Source: Alkalicoccus daliensis
GTDB taxonomy: Bacteria; Bacillota; Bacilli; Bacillales; Salisediminibacteriaceae
DNA: 64,000 nt
Reading direction: 5' to 3'
NCBI RefSeq assembly: GCF_900103955.1
Contig: NZ_FNIL01000006.1
Span: forward strand, 62,001-126,000
Below are positions 1 through 9,243 of this stretch, piece by piece. The translations under genes were made by a program, and so were the position numbers. The notes below the pieces were generated by a model. The model saw nothing but the letters and a program-made list of their open reading frames with translations, made no database searches and was not told where the DNA came from. How positions within the stretch are numbered: the stretch's first letter is position 1; the number at the start of each line of letters is the position of its first letter.

Positions 1-2
1 CA

Positions 3-479
3 ACTGGGAAATCAATTAATTACCAGTATGTGGAAGAGCATGGAAAGTCAGCAGCAGTGCTAATTTTAAGTTTGTTTGAAGAAGAAAAAACAATTGCTGA
101 TGTATTTTTAATCACTCCGTTTAAAGCAGTCGCGGAACAGCTGAAGACAGAATTAAAGAAGCAGGCAGATTTTCTGGCAAGCATCTCCAACACAAATAAA
201 AAAGAAGTCATCCGCTGGATAAATAGAAATACTGGCACTGTGCACACCTTTCAAGGAAAAGAAGCAAGGACTGTTTTGTTCATCGTTGGTACAGACGAGA
301 ATCAACAAGGGGCAGCCCAGTGGATCGTTTCAAAACCGAACATTTTGAACGTAGCAGTTACTCGTGCGAAAAAGAACTTCATTTTAATAGGCGACCATAA
401 CCGTTTAAAACAAATGTCCTACTTTAAAGAAATAAACCATAGTTTGGAAAAAAAATATTTGGAGACTTTATTAAAGTAA
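3..479 (+). CDS. SF1 DNA/RNA helicase, C-terminal part (5' end outside window)
   Basis: The reading frame is open to the left edge, so only the last ~159 residues are present. Three superfamily 1 helicase motifs of the Dna2/Upf1 type are visible in order: the motif IV region (ITPFKAVAEQLK), motif V (VHTFQGKEA) and motif VI (NVAVTRAKK, with the arginine finger). The frame ends soon after motif VI, as in stand-alone AAA_12-type helicase domains. The N-terminal Walker A and B motifs must lie upstream of the window, so the full architecture and function (repair helicase, or a larger DUF-helicase fusion) cannot be told. A GTG at 30 is in frame but is very unlikely to be the real start. A bidirectional terminator follows. 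Confidence 0.85.
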   Translation, partial: TGKSINYQYVEEHGKSAAVLILSLFEEEKTIADVFLITPFKAVAEQLKTELKKQADFLASISNTNKKEVIRWINRNTGTVHTFQGKEARTVLFIVGTDENQQGAAQWIVSKPNILNVAVTRAKKNFILIGDHNRLKQMSYFKEINHSLEKKYLETLLK

Positions 480-552
480 TAAAACACTTTATTATTAAAG
501 CTGTCTCAGTACTGCTTAGATGATATTTACAGTTTGTATTCTGATTTATTTG

Positions 553-591
553 AAAATGATCCCATAAGATAAAATCTTATGGGATCATTTT
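553..591. terminator. Bidirectional intrinsic terminator
   Basis: An 18-bp perfect inverted repeat (553-570 with 574-591) with a 3-base loop, A-rich on the left arm and T-rich on the right. It sits between the convergent helicase gene and the three-domain gene and could stop transcription from both sides. Confidence 0.8.
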
Positions 592-677
592 CTGTACTCA
601 ATCGCTATTGAAGCTATGAAATTATATTTAATCAAACAGGCTTAATTCATAATATTCCCCATATATATTCGTTCTTT

Positions 678-3440
678 TTATGCTAATACCTTTTTCAATA
701 CTCTAGAAAAAGGGTTTGATTTTTGTGGAACTTTCTCCGGAGAAGCTTCCAGAACAGCCCAGCTGAAAAGGTTAATACCATCCAGTGCGTTAGGATGAAT
801 ATGATCTGTAAGCCACTTCCGCGGATTACGTGTTTGATACTTATCATATATTATTTTGTTCGGATCAATAAACAGCGCTTTATTCGAGCTGCAATAGGTT
901 TCCAGTGCTTTACTGTATTCTTCCAGCATAGCAAATCGTTCCGGTTTTTTCAGCTTCGACACTGGGTCGTGATTGTCTGTGGTCCAAGGGGCAATAAACA
1001 CAAAGGAAGCATCTTTTTTCACTTCCCGGATGCCGGACACAAACTGATCAATGTTTGCAGTGTATTCTTCCGGAGTCATTGCACATCGCTTAGGATCACG
1101 GTAACGGACATCGTTTGTTCCTAATGCGACTACATACAAATCACTTTTACTTTCCACTATTTCTTTTTTGTTTTTCTCTAAAAGTGATGTCGTTCCCCCA
1201 TCTATGGAGAATTGGACAACTTCCAAATTGGGCATCCCGGCAGTAATAGGTTCATACCAACCGTACCCTCCATTTTGAGTTCCTTCAGTAATGGAATCTC
1301 CAATAAAGCAAACCTTTTCAGTCTCTTTAAGCAACTGATAAAATGCTTTATTTTTCCAAGCCCCTTTCTTTTCAAGCGGAATTACTTGGTTACGAACATA
1401 TCCTTTTGATTTCCCCTCTGCTCTATCTGCAAATAAATAATATTTTTCCTGCAATTGATCAATAGGGAGACTTTCTCCGAGCATAGTACCGGTAATAAGT
1501 TCGTGCACTACCTTAACCCTGTCATATTCCATGGTGGAAAATGTTTTTCGCAGTTCAGGATTATGAATAATATCAAAGATAGGCAATGACTTATAGTTTT
1601 TATCCAGGTAAGAATGTGCATAAAGCGGTATACATGCTGCAGCGAAAGGTTTCCCTGTTTTCGGATCAAGATATAAGTGACTGAAGGCCGAGGCATCTCC
1701 ATCTTTCGCAGTATAGGAATTCACGAAGTTTCCAGGACAATGCAGAATAAGTACGTCTGTATTTTCTATAGGATTTTTCCGCCATTCGTAAGGTTGTACT
1801 GCCTGAGGATGATCACTTAAAATAAGGTCAGCACCTTCTTCCACAAAAATATCACACCATACAGTCTGCATACTATCCGGTGAGTGCCTAAATTGTTGTC
1901 CCATATGAGGGAGTACTACAATACAATCAGGTTTTCCCCTTTTGATTCTTTCAAAATCTTCCTTTACATCCCTTCTAACCTGCTCAAAGTTTTCATCATT
2001 TGGTGAGACAAGCAGAGAAGTAAGATGCTTGTTTTCTTTCTTTAAAAAGAAATTGTTATCATATCCATTACTTTTATGAGTATAAGCGAGAATAGCAACT
2101 TTCAAACCCTTAATTTCATAAATAGGTAACTTCTCTTTTTCTGCCTGATTTCTATAGCCGCCTCGATGTTTTAAACCTACTTCATCTAAAATATCGAATG
2201 TTCTCATAGCTCCATCCTCTCCGCAATCAAGAAGATGATTATGTGCAGTAGTTACAAAATCAAAACCAGCCTGTTTAACCTCTCTTGCATAACTGTCTGG
2301 AAAGTTCAGTGTCAGCGGCAGAGCATCTCCATAGCAGCTGGTGCTGTATTCATATTTTTCGCCGGCAGTCGGTCCTTCGAAAACACCCATAGCAAAGTCA
2401 GACTCTGCAAGATGTTTCTTCACATATGTGAACATCGGACTAAATTCATATGTCTTGGTAGCTGGGTCGTATGCATTTAAAACTTGATCTCTGAAAAGAA
2501 TTAAACTTCCTACAAAGGAAAGACAGACCCCTTCCTCCAGCCGTTTCTTTTCGCTTTTCTTAATAATCGGGTGCATCTCCGGACTAGATTTTTTCTGCTT
2601 GGAATCACTTTTAATTTGTCTGGTAACTTTTTTTTGATACGAGGCTGCCAGCTCACGGACTATCTCTTGAGAAGCTCGCTCTGAAGATAAGAGTGCTTCT
2701 ATATTTTCAATAGCATGTGCAAGCTTTCCACTTTTCACTCTTTTTCTTGCTTTGTCTAAATGCCAATCAAGTATTTTTTCTTTATCAATAATATATTCAA
2801 TTTTGGTGTTTTGAAAAAAGTTCACTGCAACTTGCTTCAATTCTCCCGATTCAAGTAAAGCTCTTGCAGTGTAATGACCAGCGTTATCCAATGCATGATA
2901 TTCTGCATCAGGATAAGCAACTTTAATAAAAAAGTCTACATAGTACCGATCAATATAATTTTTTTCATCGAAAAACACACAGACACGTTTCTCAGTTATT
3001 GCTGACTGATGAAGCTCTTTATGTTTAAATCCTTTATTTTTGAAACGCGAGTCCATAAGCTTGTTTATAACAGGATGAGCAGGAATACGCGGACTCATAG
3101 CAAGTATATTAGCATTTACTGCTCCCCCGAAATAAAGCGCACCATATGCTCCCAGACTTGAGCCATATGTATACACTTCTTTACCAGCAATACTTCCTTC
3201 TACAATAGCAGAAAACTTATCTGCCGAAAGAAACTGATATTGGGTAGTACGTTTTTGCGCCACATATATATAATCATATCCTTGATTATATATTAATTTA
3301 TCACCGAATCCCGTTTCTTCCAGGTTAGAATCTATCTCACCAAAAGTTATGATTACTTTCTCGCTTCTTTTTTCCACATTTTTGTGATACGTAATTTTAT
3401 AATTTTTTTGTGAAGTCAACACGTTTGTTTCGTATTTCAT
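678..3440 (-). CDS. Three-domain protein: alpha/beta-hydrolase + CapA-like + SGNH hydrolase
   Basis: A 920-residue protein with three separate enzyme-like modules and no signal peptide. Residues ~28-212 look like an alpha/beta-hydrolase: nucleophile elbow GSSLG with Ser95 and a late His (NAGHY, His189). A charged helical linker follows (~220-300). Residues ~305-620 resemble the CapA/PgsA metallophosphatase-like fold, with TAHNH (400-402), LPHMG (His512) and SDHPQ (His544). Residues ~708-890 are an SGNH/GDSL hydrolase: GDSIT with Ser716, GTND with Asn776, and the Asp879/His882 pair in TDHIHPN. An AAAGGAG site 5 bases before ATG fixes the start. The gene lies downstream of an ATP-grasp gene on the same strand. 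A role in modifying a surface glycan or capsule (esterification or de-esterification) is inference from the domains; the exact reaction is unknown. Confidence 0.75.
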   Translation of the reverse strand: MKYETNVLTSQKNYKITYHKNVEKRSEKVIITFGEIDSNLEETGFGDKLIYNQGYDYIYVAQKRTTQYQFLSADKFSAIVEGSIAGKEVYTYGSSLGAYGALYFGGAVNANILAMSPRIPAHPVINKLMDSRFKNKGFKHKELHQSAITEKRVCVFFDEKNYIDRYYVDFFIKVAYPDAEYHALDNAGHYTARALLESGELKQVAVNFFQNTKIEYIIDKEKILDWHLDKARKRVKSGKLAHAIENIEALLSSERASQEIVRELAASYQKKVTRQIKSDSKQKKSSPEMHPIIKKSEKKRLEEGVCLSFVGSLILFRDQVLNAYDPATKTYEFSPMFTYVKKHLAESDFAMGVFEGPTAGEKYEYSTSCYGDALPLTLNFPDSYAREVKQAGFDFVTTAHNHLLDCGEDGAMRTFDILDEVGLKHRGGYRNQAEKEKLPIYEIKGLKVAILAYTHKSNGYDNNFFLKKENKHLTSLLVSPNDENFEQVRRDVKEDFERIKRGKPDCIVVLPHMGQQFRHSPDSMQTVWCDIFVEEGADLILSDHPQAVQPYEWRKNPIENTDVLILHCPGNFVNSYTAKDGDASAFSHLYLDPKTGKPFAAACIPLYAHSYLDKNYKSLPIFDIIHNPELRKTFSTMEYDRVKVVHELITGTMLGESLPIDQLQEKYYLFADRAEGKSKGYVRNQVIPLEKKGAWKNKAFYQLLKETEKVCFIGDSITEGTQNGGYGWYEPITAGMPNLEVVQFSIDGGTTSLLEKNKKEIVESKSDLYVVALGTNDVRYRDPKRCAMTPEEYTANIDQFVSGIREVKKDASFVFIAPWTTDNHDPVSKLKKPERFAMLEEYSKALETYCSSNKALFIDPNKIIYDKYQTRNPRKWLTDHIHPNALDGINLFSWAVLEASPEKVPQKSNPFSRVLKKVLA

Positions 3441-3499
3441 AATATCTCCTTTATAATTTCAATATTCATTTATAACAATCGATTATAACTAACCGGATT

Positions 3500-3525
3500 A
3501 TCTAAATGATAAAAACAATTTAGAT
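3500..3525. other. AT-rich 8-bp hairpin in intergenic gap
   Basis: ATCTAAAT and ATTTAGAT face each other across 10 bases between the ATP-grasp gene and the three-domain gene. The stem is weak and has no T-run, so it is not convincing as a terminator. The two genes may be co-transcribed. Confidence 0.25.
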
Positions 3526-3568
3526 TATTAAATGTTGAATTCCCTTTATACAGAATCACTTTATTAAT

Positions 3569-4618
3569 TTACCGCAGCTTCTCCCATTTCATGTCTGTAA
3601 AACAAGGACCCACAAGAGCTTCGTGATATTTTATCCCCGGATATGCGGCATTCCATTCAATGATCTTTACGTCTCCATGTTCCGTAATTGCTAAGTCCCA
3701 GCCGACAATGGTGAACTGCGGAAGTTTCCGATGAATATTCTCACATTCTTTTACTGCTCTACTAAAGTGAGGCACACTTGCTCCTGCAAATTTCACTTTT
3801 GAATCAGGGTGCTCGTAATGCTTTTTCCACTGATGATCAATACCGAATTCTCCTAAATCTCCGTTCTGATTAACGATAGGTACACTTACAGCATCTGAGC
3901 TTTCTACAAATTGCGAATCCTTTCTCCCAAGCCGGAGCGTAGCTGCACGCATTCTGATAGAATGATCAAGCCCCTTCACTGTAGTTATTCTGATGGTAGC
4001 TACACTCCCCGTAATAAACTCATTAAACCATGCCGCCTGTTTTATTGGAGTTTGTACTACGCAGTCTCCCATCTGCTTCATTTCCGATAAATTAAAACTC
4101 TGCTTATTAACTTTAATAACACCTTTTCCTTTATTCGTAAGATCTCGTTTAATATAAAGCTCTTCATCCGTTTCAAACAATTTCTTTTGAATATCCTTAT
4201 CCCGAATTAAGTCATACTCCGCAGTATACAGCGCATTATCTATCCAATAAAATTTATCAGGCAGCAGTTCGCTTCCAATTATTTTTTTGCTCAACGTTTT
4301 AACATTTGCTATTTTGCCTATTCCTTTATTTACTTTTGGTGCTACTACATAACCAAAAAAATTATCAGGTATCCATCCTTCGATAAACTCTTCATTATAA
4401 GCTGTATAAACATACAGCCAGTAGGCATAAGCAGCAGAGCCAAAAGTGGCTTTCGAATATTCATCTATTTCAGATTTTTGCTTTTTTGAAAGAACATAGT
4501 TTGAATTGTTTTCAATGTGGTTTAAAGCTTCCAGCGCTTGTTTTTTGTGTCTAAGATTCGCTTGATCTTTGGCCGAATTTTTATAAGATGGACGAAGTCG
4601 CTTTATTATTGCTTTCAT
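3569..4618 (-). CDS. Sugar-transfer-associated ATP-grasp protein
   Basis: About 349 residues. The C-terminal two thirds resemble the sugar-transfer-associated ATP-grasp family: an ATP-grasp body with the catalytic Arg/Asn region near the end (FTIVGWDLAITEHGDVKIIEWN), where the Asp, Glu and Asn would bind Mg-ATP. The N-terminal ~60 residues are basic and helical. The family is found in capsule and exopolysaccharide loci and is thought to ligate an amino-acid-like or carboxylate group to a glycan; no substrate is established. AAAGGAG lies 7 bases before the second ATG (residue 3 of the longest frame) but only 1-2 bases before the first, so I place the start at 4618. The three-domain hydrolase gene follows after 128 bases, so the pair may act on the same surface polymer. 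Confidence 0.7.
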   Translation of the reverse strand: MKAIIKRLRPSYKNSAKDQANLRHKKQALEALNHIENNSNYVLSKKQKSEIDEYSKATFGSAAYAYWLYVYTAYNEEFIEGWIPDNFFGYVVAPKVNKGIGKIANVKTLSKKIIGSELLPDKFYWIDNALYTAEYDLIRDKDIQKKLFETDEELYIKRDLTNKGKGVIKVNKQSFNLSEMKQMGDCVVQTPIKQAAWFNEFITGSVATIRITTVKGLDHSIRMRAATLRLGRKDSQFVESSDAVSVPIVNQNGDLGEFGIDHQWKKHYEHPDSKVKFAGASVPHFSRAVKECENIHRKLPQFTIVGWDLAITEHGDVKIIEWNAAYPGIKYHEALVGPCFTDMKWEKLR

Positions 4619-5211
4619 TTGCATTCTCCTTTCACTTGCACTAATTTCGATAAATAAGAAAATCTTATACTCTGTTAATTATTCGCAGCAAGATAGCAGC
4701 AGAGTTTTTTATGCTGATCTGCTTCTTTTCATATTAACAGAATTTCAGATTGATTTTATTAACTATAGGTTTCTTTATAAAAAAAGAAGGTTTTTCCATA
4801 AATCCCTCATCGGTATAATAAAGGAAATAATATATCATATAAAACAGCCTTCATACTATACTCTCAGTACAAAGGCTGCTTAATATTCGACTGTGCAATT
4901 TCGATATAATCTTTTTTATTATCTATACTTTTTGGGAACTGCCCATATCAGGTCAAACAACCGCACCTTAGAATAATATCCATTCGATTGAAAAACAATT
5001 ACCCTGCTTTTTTTCTCTCCTTAATCCTGCAAGTTCTGATACATTCATATCACCTTTTTCGTTTAAGTAATCTTCTTATTAATGTTATTACACACATGCA
5101 GTTATAAAGAATCAATTTTTCCACTTATATGTACATAAATGAATAAAATTTAGTCTTTAAACCTGCATAAACCAGTGTTTTATTAGGTGTGCTGGTTTTT
5201 GTTTTTTTATT
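4619..5211. other. Non-coding gap with two weak hairpins
   Basis: About 590 AT-rich bases without a convincing gene. CAGCCTT (4845-4851) pairs with AAGGCTG (4872-4878). AACCAG (5170-5175) pairs with CTGGTT (5192-5197), followed by a T-rich run on the plus strand. Neither hairpin has a plus-strand gene to terminate. The promoter of the ATP-grasp gene should lie in the 4625-4750 part, but I see no clear -35/-10 pair. Confidence 0.35.
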
Positions 5212-5358
5212 TAGTTAACGAAAAATATCGGTAGATGCAGGTGCAGAAAGTGCCTGAAACATTTCCTCCAGTACTTTTATGTAATCGTCGCGGAAGAAAT
5301 GCTGTTACACATTGATTCCCATGCCGCGGTTCAGAATACCGTTTTTAAAATGTTCCAC
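5212..5358 (-). pseudogene. Possible C-terminal remnant of a protein gene
   Basis: Immediately after the permease stop, the minus strand reads a ~48-codon frame with protein-like composition, broken by one TAA after NRGMGINV and ending with SAPASTDIFR. It has no start and no ribosome site. It may be the tail of a decayed gene that once followed the permease. I cannot name the family. Confidence 0.25.
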
Positions 5359-6180
5359 TTACTCTTTTACAGAACCTGAAGTAAGTCCTGCAACAATACG
5401 ACGCTGAAAGATCAGCACTATAACTACGATAGGAATCGTCACTAGCACAGTTGCTGCAGTTATATCTCCCCATGGGATCGTGTATTGGGACTGATACATT
5501 GATAACCCTACCGGAATGGTCCGCCAGTTATCGTCTGAGTTAATGGTTAACGCAAAGAGATATTCATTCCATGCTGCAATAAACACCAGAATCGCGGTCG
5601 TAAATACCCCCGGTGCGGCAAGCGGAAAAATAATTTTCCGGAATGTCTGGAACGGTGTTGCCCCATCCAGCTTCGCGGATTCCTCCAGCTCGAAAGGAAT
5701 CTTTTTGAAAAATGTTGCTAAAATCCAGATCGCAAGCGGCAGGCTGATTGTAATATACGGAATCACGAGACCCATATAGCTGTTTCGCAGTCCAAGACCC
5801 TGAATCAAATTAAAAATTGGGGAGATAATAGCTATCTGCGGGAACATTGCGGCCGCAAGTACGATTCCCAGAATTGTTCCTTTGAATTTAATCGGCAGAC
5901 GAGTTATAGAATAAGCTGAAAGCGAAGCAACCGAAATTGCAATTACTGTTGTCAACGTGGACACTGCAATACTATTCCACATATACCGGAATAATGGACG
6001 AGTTTCAATTGCGTTTATATATGATTGGAAAGTAGGGTCTGTGGTAAACCAGCTGTATCCGCCGAAAATTTCCCCCTGAGGTTTGATGGATGTTAAGAAC
6101 ACCCATAAAAATGGGAACATCGTTACGAAAATAAAAATACTGAGAAAGATATAAAATGGTAATCCGGCTTTTTTCCTCAT
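5359..6180 (-). CDS. Carbohydrate ABC transporter permease, MalG type
   Basis: 273 residues with about six membrane helices, the usual size for MalG/CUT1 inner-membrane subunits. The cytoplasmic EAA loop that docks with the ATPase is clear: ESAKLDGATPFQTFRKIIFP. It forms the import channel with the MalF-type partner just upstream (15-base gap) and takes substrate from the lipoprotein encoded before that. No ATPase gene is nearby, so a shared MsmX/UgpC-type ATPase is likely. It is the last intact gene of the LacI-linked cluster. Confidence 0.93.
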   Translation of the reverse strand: MRKKAGLPFYIFLSIFIFVTMFPFLWVFLTSIKPQGEIFGGYSWFTTDPTFQSYINAIETRPLFRYMWNSIAVSTLTTVIAISVASLSAYSITRLPIKFKGTILGIVLAAAMFPQIAIISPIFNLIQGLGLRNSYMGLVIPYITISLPLAIWILATFFKKIPFELEESAKLDGATPFQTFRKIIFPLAAPGVFTTAILVFIAAWNEYLFALTINSDDNWRTIPVGLSMYQSQYTIPWGDITAATVLVTIPIVVIVLIFQRRIVAGLTSGSVKE

Positions 6181-6195
6181 ATTGGCTGCCTCCTT

Positions 6196-7530
6196 TTAGC
6201 TTTTTCCTTTTTTATCTTCAAATAAGTCTGAACCGATCAGCTTAATGAAGAGAATACTGATGATCGCTACAGAGAGGAACATAATCACGGAAAGAACGGA
6301 ACCTTCCCCAAAATTCTGCTGCGCAAAGAGTACCTGATAGGCATAAACAGATACAGATTCGGTGCTGTTTGCAGGTCCCCCGCCTGTTAATACATAAATC
6401 AAGTCGAATACCCGGAAGGCATCCAGTGTTCTGAACAGGAGTGCTACAAGAATCGCTGATTTCAGCATTGGCAGCGTAATATAGAGGAACTGCTGGAATT
6501 TGCCAGCGCCGTCCACTTCCGCTGCTTCGTACAGTGATTCTGAAATCGTCTGCAGTCCTGCGAGTAAAAGCAGCGCCATGTATGGCATCGTCTTCCATAC
6601 GTCCGCTAATATAACGGAAAACATCGCTCCGGACCCTGTACTCAACAGAATGGAAGAGTCGGAAATCAAACCGAGCTGATGAAAGTAATGCGCCACGATC
6701 CCAAACTGTCCATCGTACAAATAGCTCCACATCATCGCACTTACAGCCGTAGGGATGGCCCAGGGGATAAGAACTGCTGCCCGGACAGCGCCACGACCGA
6801 TAAAGGCACGATTTATAACAATTGCTACCGCCAGCCCGATAATTAATTCAAAAAATACGGATACTACCGTGAAAAATATGGTATTCCACATTGCATCCCA
6901 TGTACGTCCCTCAGTTAAGTATTTACCATAGTTGGACAAACCGATAAAATTCGGCCGGATTAACGCCCGGTCCAGCTGGTCTATCGTATTGCCGGCACTG
7001 GCCAGCTGTTCTCCCAGCTCTTCATCATCTGTCGCCATTTGAAATTCACTGATGTCTTCCGTCGCGCTTTCAAGAATCTCTGTATACTCTTCCGAAAAAT
7101 TGTTGCTGATTTCTCCATAGCGCAGATCGTTATCATTTACAGGCTCGAAATTTGTTACCATTTCATCAACGATGGCGTACTGTTCCGCCAGGTTATCTGA
7201 AGTCACGATCTGCTGATGATACTCATCAATCTGTGTTTGAATCTCTGCAATTCTATCTTCCATTTCGGTACCTTCTACCTCTGAAAGAAGAGATTCTATA
7301 TCCCTTTCATAAAAAAAGTAGTTGTCGGCATATCGTTCCATATCAATCTGATAGCTGAGGGTTGTCTGGTTTCTCGTCGGATCATTCAGGCGGTAGTCGA
7401 ACATACTGTTATAAAACGACTGGGCCACCGGCCAAAGTGTAATCGCAAATATTAAAATCAGGGCCGGGAGCACCATTAGATAACCCAGCTGTTTTTCGTT
7501 TAACTGAAAACCTTTTTTCTTATCACCCAT
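6196..7530 (-). CDS. Carbohydrate ABC transporter permease, MalF type with large external insert
   Basis: 444 residues, ~150 longer than most Firmicute CUT1 permeases. Membrane helix 1 (~residues 15-36) is followed by a ~150-residue polar, glutamate-rich, helical stretch (~45-195) predicted to lie outside the cell, then the usual membrane core. The EAA loop is EAAEVDGAGKFQQFLYITLP. The insert is reminiscent in position and size of the MalF P2 loop of enteric bacteria, which contacts the binding protein, though it follows TM1 here. It is translated just before the MalG partner and separated from the binding-protein gene by a 203-base gap with a terminator-like hairpin. Confidence 0.92.
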   Translation of the reverse strand: MGDKKKGFQLNEKQLGYLMVLPALILIFAITLWPVAQSFYNSMFDYRLNDPTRNQTTLSYQIDMERYADNYFFYERDIESLLSEVEGTEMEDRIAEIQTQIDEYHQQIVTSDNLAEQYAIVDEMVTNFEPVNDNDLRYGEISNNFSEEYTEILESATEDISEFQMATDDEELGEQLASAGNTIDQLDRALIRPNFIGLSNYGKYLTEGRTWDAMWNTIFFTVVSVFFELIIGLAVAIVINRAFIGRGAVRAAVLIPWAIPTAVSAMMWSYLYDGQFGIVAHYFHQLGLISDSSILLSTGSGAMFSVILADVWKTMPYMALLLLAGLQTISESLYEAAEVDGAGKFQQFLYITLPMLKSAILVALLFRTLDAFRVFDLIYVLTGGGPANSTESVSVYAYQVLFAQQNFGEGSVLSVIMFLSVAIISILFIKLIGSDLFEDKKGKS

Positions 7531-7684
7531 ATGTATTTCCTCCTTTACGTCTAAAAATTACAGCAGCTCGTGATATCGATTTCAACAGTAATTAAAGAAA
7601 CACAACAAATTACGTCAATAGACGTAAAATTATTTGATTGGAAGTGTTTTTTCTTATAGGCTGTCTTGAAAATAAAAGTTTTGC

Positions 7685-7719
7685 TAAAAAATAAGGAAGT
7701 GAACAGAGTGTCCACTCCC
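7685..7719 (-). terminator. Attenuating terminator after binding-protein gene
   Basis: On the minus strand an imperfect hairpin (7695-7719, GGGAGTG arm against CACTTCC) is followed by a T-rich run (7685-7694). It lies between the solute-binding protein and permease genes, where partial termination would give excess binding protein. Confidence 0.55.
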
Positions 7720-7733
7720 TACAAGAACTATTT

Positions 7734-9128
7734 TTATTCATCCAGTGCTGATTCAATTTCCTGTTCCATATTTTCAATTGCTTCTTCTGCAGAAATATCA
7801 CCAGCAAGAGCTCGGGAAAGTTCAATCTGCATAATATCTGAGATCTGTGGATAAATTGGTGTGACTGGTCTTGGGATTGCATTTTCCAATGTTTCTACAA
7901 ATTCTTCATCCGCAAACAATGGTGCAGCCTCCTGCACTTCTTCATCATCATATAAAGCACGGATTGTTGGAGCTCGTCCACCTTCGACAGCAGAAATTTT
8001 CTGTCCTTCTTCTCCCGTTTTAAATTTCACAAACTCCCAGGCTGCTTCAACGTTTTGCGAGTTACGATTGATCATTGTCATCCAGCCACCCAGACCAGCG
8101 GCACTTCCCTCATCTCCCGCGGGTAAAAGAGAAAAGCCGACATTTCCAGTTACTTCTGAAATCTCTTCATTCTGGGCATTTGCCTGCATATAAGGCCAGT
8201 TTCGAGCAAAGATGGCTTGTCCATTGATGAATGCATTTTCAGTTGCCGGTTCATCAAAATTAAGAATATCTCCTGGTACAAAGTCAGACGCTACAATTTC
8301 GATCATTTTTTCCAAAGCAGTCACCGCTTCAGGTGAATTAATGGTTACGTTTTGGTCTTCATCAATTACCTCCGCTCCATAAGCACCAAAGAATTCAATC
8401 GCGTTTACGACTAGACCTTCATACTGATTGGCCTGCATCAAATAACCGAAATCAGTTCCTTCTTCTCCTTGAAGCTCCTGAGACATTTCAATCAGTTCAT
8501 CCCAGGTTTCCGGAGGAGAATCTACAATATCCGTGCGGTAGTATAGAAGCCCTGCATCTGTGTAAGTTGGCATGGCCCACATGCGGCCGTCAAAGTTGCC
8601 GGAGTCAACAGTTCCCTCAAAGTAGTCATCCAGATTGATATCATCTGCTTCAATAAAACGGTCGAGTTCCAGTGCATACCCTGCCTGGGCAAATTCTGCC
8701 GGCCAGATTACATCTGCATCAAATACGTCTATTGTATCGTCTCCCCCGCTGAATTCCGTAACGTACTGGTCATGTGACTGACCAGTATCGGCAGTCATTT
8801 CTCTGACTTCTACGGTAATATTTGGATTTTGCTCTTCAAACGCCTCTACAAGCGCGTCGGTAGCATTTGTAGTGTCCTGTCCCGATGCGTAAGTAATCGT
8901 AATTTCTTCCCCGTCATTCTCATTTACATTGCTTGATTCATTTACAGTATTATTTCCCTCTACGTCTGTATTATCAACTTCTCCGTCGCCTGCATTTATA
9001 TTTCCATTGTTAGCAGTGCCTGCACCATTTTCATTATTGTCCGCTTCTCCATTATTCCCGCAGGCTGCAAGAACCCCTGCCATTGACAAAGCCAGAATAC
9101 TTTTTAATACTTTTGTTTTAATCTTCAC
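7734..9128 (-). CDS. Sugar ABC transporter solute-binding lipoprotein
   Basis: 464 residues. A lipoprotein signal peptide ends in the lipobox LAAC with Cys23, followed by a ~50-residue Asn/Gly/Asp/Glu linker and a family-1 extracellular solute-binding fold (ITVEVREMTADTGQSHDQYV, WPYMQANAQNEE). An AGGAGG six bases before GTG at 9128 fixes the start; an upstream in-frame ATG at 9200 lacks a ribosome site and would spoil the signal peptide. The mature protein is strongly acidic. It is the first gene of a binding protein-MalF-MalG block. A perfect cre box 116 bases upstream suggests its own CcpA-controlled promoter. Substrate unknown, probably an oligosaccharide or polyol. Confidence 0.92.
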   Translation of the reverse strand: MKIKTKVLKSILALSMAGVLAACGNNGEADNNENGAGTANNGNINAGDGEVDNTDVEGNNTVNESSNVNENDGEEITITYASGQDTTNATDALVEAFEEQNPNITVEVREMTADTGQSHDQYVTEFSGGDDTIDVFDADVIWPAEFAQAGYALELDRFIEADDINLDDYFEGTVDSGNFDGRMWAMPTYTDAGLLYYRTDIVDSPPETWDELIEMSQELQGEEGTDFGYLMQANQYEGLVVNAIEFFGAYGAEVIDEDQNVTINSPEAVTALEKMIEIVASDFVPGDILNFDEPATENAFINGQAIFARNWPYMQANAQNEEISEVTGNVGFSLLPAGDEGSAAGLGGWMTMINRNSQNVEAAWEFVKFKTGEEGQKISAVEGGRAPTIRALYDDEEVQEAAPLFADEEFVETLENAIPRPVTPIYPQISDIMQIELSRALAGDISAEEAIENMEQEIESALDE

Positions 9129-9243
9129 AATGATCCTCCTAAATGATTTAAGGTTATAAAATAACGATTTCAGATGTTTTAATAATAGAAAATTATTCAA
9201 AAATAACCTCTGATAAATTCTCTCTATTGTTAACCCAAATAAA

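Noticed and set aside
5164-5205. Terminator for the LacI-linked operon
   Set aside because: The 6-bp hairpin has its T-run on the plus strand, the wrong side for the minus-strand operon.
6242-6730. 162-codon open frame on the minus strand inside the MalF-type gene
   Set aside because: Lies in another frame of a clear permease gene, has no ribosome site, and its translation shows no membrane or domain pattern.
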